Shown here: positions 40,501-43,622 of the stretch, piece by piece
Layout of the letters: each line of letters opens with the position of its first letter
Position numbering within the stretch: position 1 is the first letter of the stretch
Source: Chara braunii
Taxonomy: Eukaryota > Streptophyta > Charophyceae > Charales > Characeae
Direction of reading: 5' to 3'
DNA length: 43,622 bases
NCBI GenBank assembly: GCA_003427395.1
Contig: BFEA01000110.1
Span: 1,061,442 to 1,105,063 of the forward strand
Notes under the pieces: generated by a model
What the model saw: only the letters and a program-made list of their open reading frames with translations
Told to the model about the DNA's origin: nothing
Database searches by the model: none
Position numbers and translations under genes: made by a program

Positions 40501-40870
40501 CTGATGTGCATGGTGATCCCCACTCAGCACATGGTGGTCCCCACAACAACAGAAACAAAGTAATGAATGTAATTGGCAGAACATCATTTACCGCGCACGG
40601 TGGTGCCCATTCAGCGTCATCTATAATGATCAAACTTCTGCAGAGTAATTTCAACATAGTCTACAGAAGCAGTTTGCAATCAGCAGCACATCATCGACAC
40701 AAAAAGAAATCTTATTAGGTGGGGGGCAGGGGGCGCAGAGAGGCATGAAATCGTTCGCAGAGAATACAGCACGATACAGTCCAAAGCTGTATTCGTATAG
40801 AAGACCCCACATGTTCTACTGAGGAGAGACAGCAGACGAGACAATGGGTGTACATGAGCATCCAACATGG

Positions 40871-41299
40871 TTGCCATGTTTCCCCGAAGAGAGCGTACGG
40901 TCGTTATAGCTGTATTCGGGGAAGCTTTCAGTCTATTAGATACAGTGATAATGACTGCATACGGTTGTTATAGCTGTGTATTTGGAGCAGCTTTCAGTCT
41001 ATTAGATACAGCGATAATGACCACACGTTCTATTAATAGGGAGAAAACAGCGGATGGCACAATGGGCGCACTACAAGCGGTTAACAGGGACCCTCACTTT
41101 TCAGCCTTGGTTAACCCCTTCAACCCTGAAAAGTGCATTGGAGATCATTTCTCGGGTGCACATGAGCATCCCACAATGATTGCCGTCTTTCCCGAAGAGA
41201 AGGTACGGTCGTGATAGCTGTATTTGGGGCAACTCTCAGTCTATAGATATAGCCAGCGATAATTATCACATGTTCTATTAATAGGAAGAAGACAGGAGA
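40871..41299. mobile_element. 111-bp MITE family, tandem array in intron
   Basis: Copy at 40871-41053 carries an internal 64-bp duplication (from 40898 and 40962, each with TTATAGCTGT and CTTTCAGTCTATTAGATACA). A second copy is at 41180-41299 (TTGCCGTCTTTCCCGAA to GAAGACAGGAG). Flanking GACAATGGG-G-ACATG-GCAT blocks recur at 40840, 41056, 41153 and 41300, so the whole MITE plus flank was tandemly duplicated. Confidence 0.75.
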
Positions 41300-41460
41300 T
41301 GACACAATGGGCGCACATGGGCATTCCACAGTTGTGGAGCAAAGTTGGGCCCTGGTGCCATTCGTTTTGGAGGGACACGTCATACAACTCACAAGTTCCC
41401 CCAACAGGGCTCCCATCAGGGATCAACTGTCAGCAACACATCCATTTACAGGCGGCGGAC

Positions 41461-41527
41461 AGGGTGAGAAGCGGGGGGAAGGGGGGGGAAGGGGCGGGGG
41501 AAGCGTGGGGGGGGGGGGGGGGGGGGG
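41461..41527 (+). repeat. G-rich tract
   Basis: Many G runs of four or more, ending in a run of over 20 G (41506-41527). On the plus strand, antisense to the GH127 transcript, it could form G-quadruplex DNA. In the pre-mRNA it is a C-rich tract. Confidence 0.9.
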
Positions 41528-41614
41528 TAGTGAGGCCAGCACCAGGGGCCAAAGGAGGTTGTGCAGGGCATTGATTATTCTTGACAATACAAGAATGTAC
41601 AACTTGTGATGCTA

Positions 41615-41735
41615 AGGGCACACTCACGCTAGGACTTTTTCACTTGTTATGGACGCAATTGCAGTCAGATACATGCAGGTCTGTGCGCAAATGCGGTCAG
41701 ATACATTTAAAATAGAGATAGAGTGAGTACGGCAT
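41615..41735. mobile_element. Small MITE, AGGGCATAC family, copy 2, next to splice donor
   Basis: A 121-bp element with ends AGGGCACACTCACGCTA and, reversed, ATGCCGTACTCACTCTA. Its right end is separated from exon 41743-41832 by only the first seven bases of the intron (GTTGGTT in gene orientation). Confidence 0.65.
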
Positions 41736-41742
41736 AACCAAC

Positions 41743-41832
41743 CTTGGATTCTCTCGGTGCGAAGCGTGAGGGTGAAGTTAACCTCCAGCTTGTCCCCGGT
41801 CTTCCAGTCCCTGGTGATCTTCACAAAGCTCC
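41743..41832 (-). CDS. GH127 (DUF1680) homologue, penultimate visible exon
   Basis: A 90-bp exon between acceptor TTGGAACAG and donor G|GTTGGT. It encodes SFVKITRDWKTGDKLEVNF then TLTLRTERIQ, the conserved beta-sandwich strand pair preceding the DDRPE-ILFGPYLLAG segment in plant GH127 proteins. Two bases at its start complete a codon (probably Gly) from an upstream exon not in this window. The ORF context upstream (MCCIGTG) is intron read-through. Together with the next exon about 400 residues are visible, near half of the usual 850-900. Upstream exons should lie beyond 43622, past a retroelement-filled intron. Confidence 0.85.
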
Positions 41833-41950
41833 CTGTTCCAATACAGCACAATTGCTCAGTTGTTTCTTCTTCTTTTTTTTTTTTTTCTTTTTTTTTTTAA
41901 CGTCTAGTTTTTATAACGTTCTTTCATTTTCGTTTTTTTTTAGCAACTGC

Positions 41951-42141
41951 CTAGGCTGCCAGAGTGGCCCGGGGCAAGATGCCCGGCCGGGGGGAAAAAA
42001 ATAAATAAATAAAATAAAATCGAATTCAGTAAAAAAAATAAATCAAATTCAGTAGAAAAAAAAAATCGATTTCAGTAAAAAAAAAATTTGATGCGACCCT
42101 GACACAAAAGTTGTTCAGTTTATTTTTGTGCATCACATACT
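41951..42141. mobile_element. hAT-type MITE, CTAGGCTACCAG family, right-truncated
   Basis: Starts CTAGGCTGCCAGAGTGGCCC and keeps the CCCTGACACAAAAGTTGTTC block and TTTATTTTTGTGCATCACAT, then similarity stops near 42141. The right terminus is missing. It contains a threefold TCAGTA(G)AAAAAA duplication at 42025-42085. Confidence 0.8.
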
Positions 42142-42693
42142 GTAATAAGTTAATAACCCATGTAGTACGCCTCGTTGAAAATGAGACCCAGGCCAAACAG
42201 GCAGGGGTAAAAAGGACCCCAGTCAAGACTCAGAGCCTGGACGAGACAGTTGACTTCTTGTCAACTGTCGGAAATTCCAACAGTCAAAGTCCAAAGGTAC
42301 CTAGCCCAGGCCGCTGGTCAAGCACACAAACTTGTTTGTACGCAGGTACCCAGACAGCATCAGGTCCAAGGGAGAAGCATGCAACTGCACAATCCGGGCC
42401 TTCAGCTGTGAGTCAATCTGGACGACTGAGGGGAAATCCACCGAGGCCAGACAGCCTCGCTGACTGCTATGAAACCGTATTCACCAATTCGTGGTAGCTG
42501 AGGTAGATCCAAGGGCTCGATCCCTAGTTCCCCAACTTACCTGTTTACAATACCTGCGTCAACTCGAAGAGTTGAACCTGCGACCTGTAGAACCGCCAGT
42601 GGTAGGTAGGTCTGTCGTAGGTCTATAGGTAGCCAGGATTCGATCTGTAGACCTATAGACTAGAAGGCTAGCTGCAGTCCTTCTAGAAGGTTG

Positions 42694-42840
42694 GCAAGTG
42701 GTCAAGTGGTGCAGACAAGTGGTCAAGTGGTGCAGGCAAGTGGTCAAGTGGTGCAGGCAAGTGGTCAAGTGGTGCAGGCAAGTGGTCAAGCGGTGAAGGC
42801 AAGTGGTCAAGTGGTGCAGGCAAGTGGGCAAGTGGTGTGA
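42694..42840 (+). repeat. 21-bp minisatellite, seven units
   Basis: Seven exact-length units of GCAAGTGGTCAAGTGGTGCA plus G, with a few substitutions. 21 is a multiple of three, so every frame stays open; plus-strand reading gives repeats of QVVKWCR, continuous with the preceding coding-like frame. Confidence 0.95.
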
Positions 42841-43521
42841 CTAAAGCAAGCCCATGTTGGAGAGAGTCTAGAAAGTACCAGTCCGGTCCAGCAAGTACCA
42901 TGGGGGGAACTGTGTGCACCATGGGCCAGGGACACAAGGCAGACCAATGCAGCACAGAAGTATAAATCAAGAGGCTGCGTCCATTCATGATGCATTCCTG
43001 CAGATGCCAGGCGGAAGCGCTGCCTTAGCAGCTTGTGTGAGGCGGTCTGCAGTGCGCCCGAAGACGAAGTGGGCAAAGAAGTGTAGTGTAGCGATAGGGT
43101 AGAGGCAGCTAGCGCTGCCATAGCTGTAGCATAGTATGTGTGTGTGTTGTGTATAATACTGAGTGTTGCGTGTGGGACATCCAGGGTGATCCAGAGTGCG
43201 AACAGTGAGTTGTGTGGGCGCCCAGTCGCCATAGCCAGTTGAAGAGAACTCATATCTGGTTACGATATCTCGAGTATTGTGTGGGCGCATGTCGCCAGTT
43301 GCTGTACCGCTGTTTGCAGGCATGACAAAGTGACAAGAAGACGAGTTTGAATTTAGCTACTTAAGGCTGGCCTCGAGTGAGTCAAGCATTCAGTCTTGCT
43401 ATGCTGCTATGACGCTGGCTCGACTTTGACAACGCTGGCTTCATGCTGACTGTGCACACGCGTTGCGCACGACGGCACAAGGTGGAGGCGGCATGCTGGT
43501 GCTTCTTCGATGCACCATGGC

Positions 43522-43622
43522 ATGCTGACGTGGCGCTGCCTCTGGTATATGTGGCGCTGCCTCTGGTCTACGTGGCATGCTGACGTGGCGCTGCCTCTGG
43601 TATATGTGGCGCTGCCTCTGGT
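43522..43622 (+). repeat. Tandem repeat, 55-bp unit with 21-bp subunits
   Basis: CATGCTGACGTGGCGCTGCC then TCTGGTATATGTGGCGCTGC recurs with a 55-bp period, and GTGGCGCTGCCTCTGGT repeats within each unit. The array runs off the window's end. Confidence 0.9.

Larger units (their letters stand above)
40501..41742 (-). other. Intron of the GH127 gene, 1242 bp, MITE-rich
   Basis: The donor is AATCCAAG|GTTGGT (intron starts at 41742) and the acceptor CACATCAG| (ends at 40501). Joining gives codon G|AT (Asp) and the continuous peptide RTERIQ-DDRPEF, which matches the family. It contains a small MITE seven bases from the donor, a G-rich tract and a MITE array. Confidence 0.82.
42142..43622 (+). other. 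Retroelement-like sequence, unclassified
   Basis: Plus-strand frames 42111-42497 (Ser/Gln/Pro-rich, SGRLRGNPPRPDSLADCYE) and, one frame over, FVVAEVDPRARSLVPQLTCL then QYLRQLEELNLRPVEPP look protein-coding and run into the minisatellite. I suspect the gag or LTR end of an LTR retrotransposon because of composition and tandem repeats, but see no RT, primer site or LTR pair. It occupies what should be an upstream intron of the GH127 gene. Confidence 0.35.

Noticed and set aside
42111-42497. Confident gag gene
   Set aside because: Composition is suggestive, but no capsid, knuckle or LTR context is seen.
42694-42840. CRISPR array
   Set aside because: Units are contiguous 21-mers with no unique spacers, and the context is eukaryotic.
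1-43622. rRNA or tRNA genes
   Set aside because: I saw no rRNA core motifs and no complete tRNA cloverleaf by eye; a covariance search would be needed to exclude tRNAs.

Overview
This is a repeat-dominated nuclear window from a streptophyte (green alga or plant). I favour a charophyte such as Chara; that is an inference from style (very long A/T runs, piled-up transposons, low gene density), not something the sequence proves. Firmer plant-lineage evidence is an LTR-retrotransposon primer site complementary to initiator-Met tRNA, and two spliced exons of a GH127 (DUF1680) beta-L-arabinofuranosidase-type gene with a C-terminal arabinose-binding domain. Two assembly gaps (17663-18003 and 30137-30726) and about ten single N calls are present. 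The single Ns cluster in LINE sequence.

Layout. 1-7507: a plus-strand L1-type LINE, with ORF1 (CCHC knuckle) and ORF2 endonuclease and RT fingers broken by stops, the catalytic RT palm deleted, and a long intact C-terminal zf-RVT segment. Its 3' UTR carries repeated stem-loops and ends in poly(A). 8198-8368: foldback MITE. 8383-10480: a second LINE, minus strand, interrupted by a long-TIR element that itself hosts a Tourist-like MITE with TTA target duplications. 10640-11235: 3' end of a third LINE with four stem-loop repeats. 11.2-16.7 kb: increasingly AT-rich, no recognisable host gene, but a decayed PIF/Harbinger transposase on the minus strand at 14935-15840. 16.7-23.5 kb: AT-rich tandem and direct repeats, foldback MITEs, hAT-type MITEs and another LINE tail. 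23.6-31.0 kb: a mosaic of short modules that repeatedly meet at TTAA, with poly(A) runs of about 98 and 51. 31.2-32.1 kb: a MITE with a LINE tail nested in it, then a perfect 98-bp palindrome. 32690-36449: an internally deleted LTR retrotransposon on the minus strand (both LTRs, PBS, partial gag, target duplication). 36.5-38.5 kb: inverted duplication, microsatellites, and an hAT-type MITE whose empty site is preserved beside it. 39.06-41.83 kb: the 3' half of the GH127 gene on the minus strand with a MITE-filled intron and a tandemly duplicated 3' end. 41.95 kb to the end: MITE, then retroelement-like sequence with a 21-bp minisatellite.

The only credible host gene is the GH127 gene, whose 5' exons lie beyond the right edge. 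The most novel signals are (i) a LINE family whose 3' UTR carries a variable number of copies of one stem-loop plus a conserved 3'-terminal motif shared by five insertions, (ii) a nearly pure poly(A) insertion with its own 12-bp target duplication, (iii) the TTAA-jointed palindromic modules, and (iv) the perfect zero-spacer palindrome. ORF starts in this window should be treated with care, because many long frames open only at GTG or TTG.
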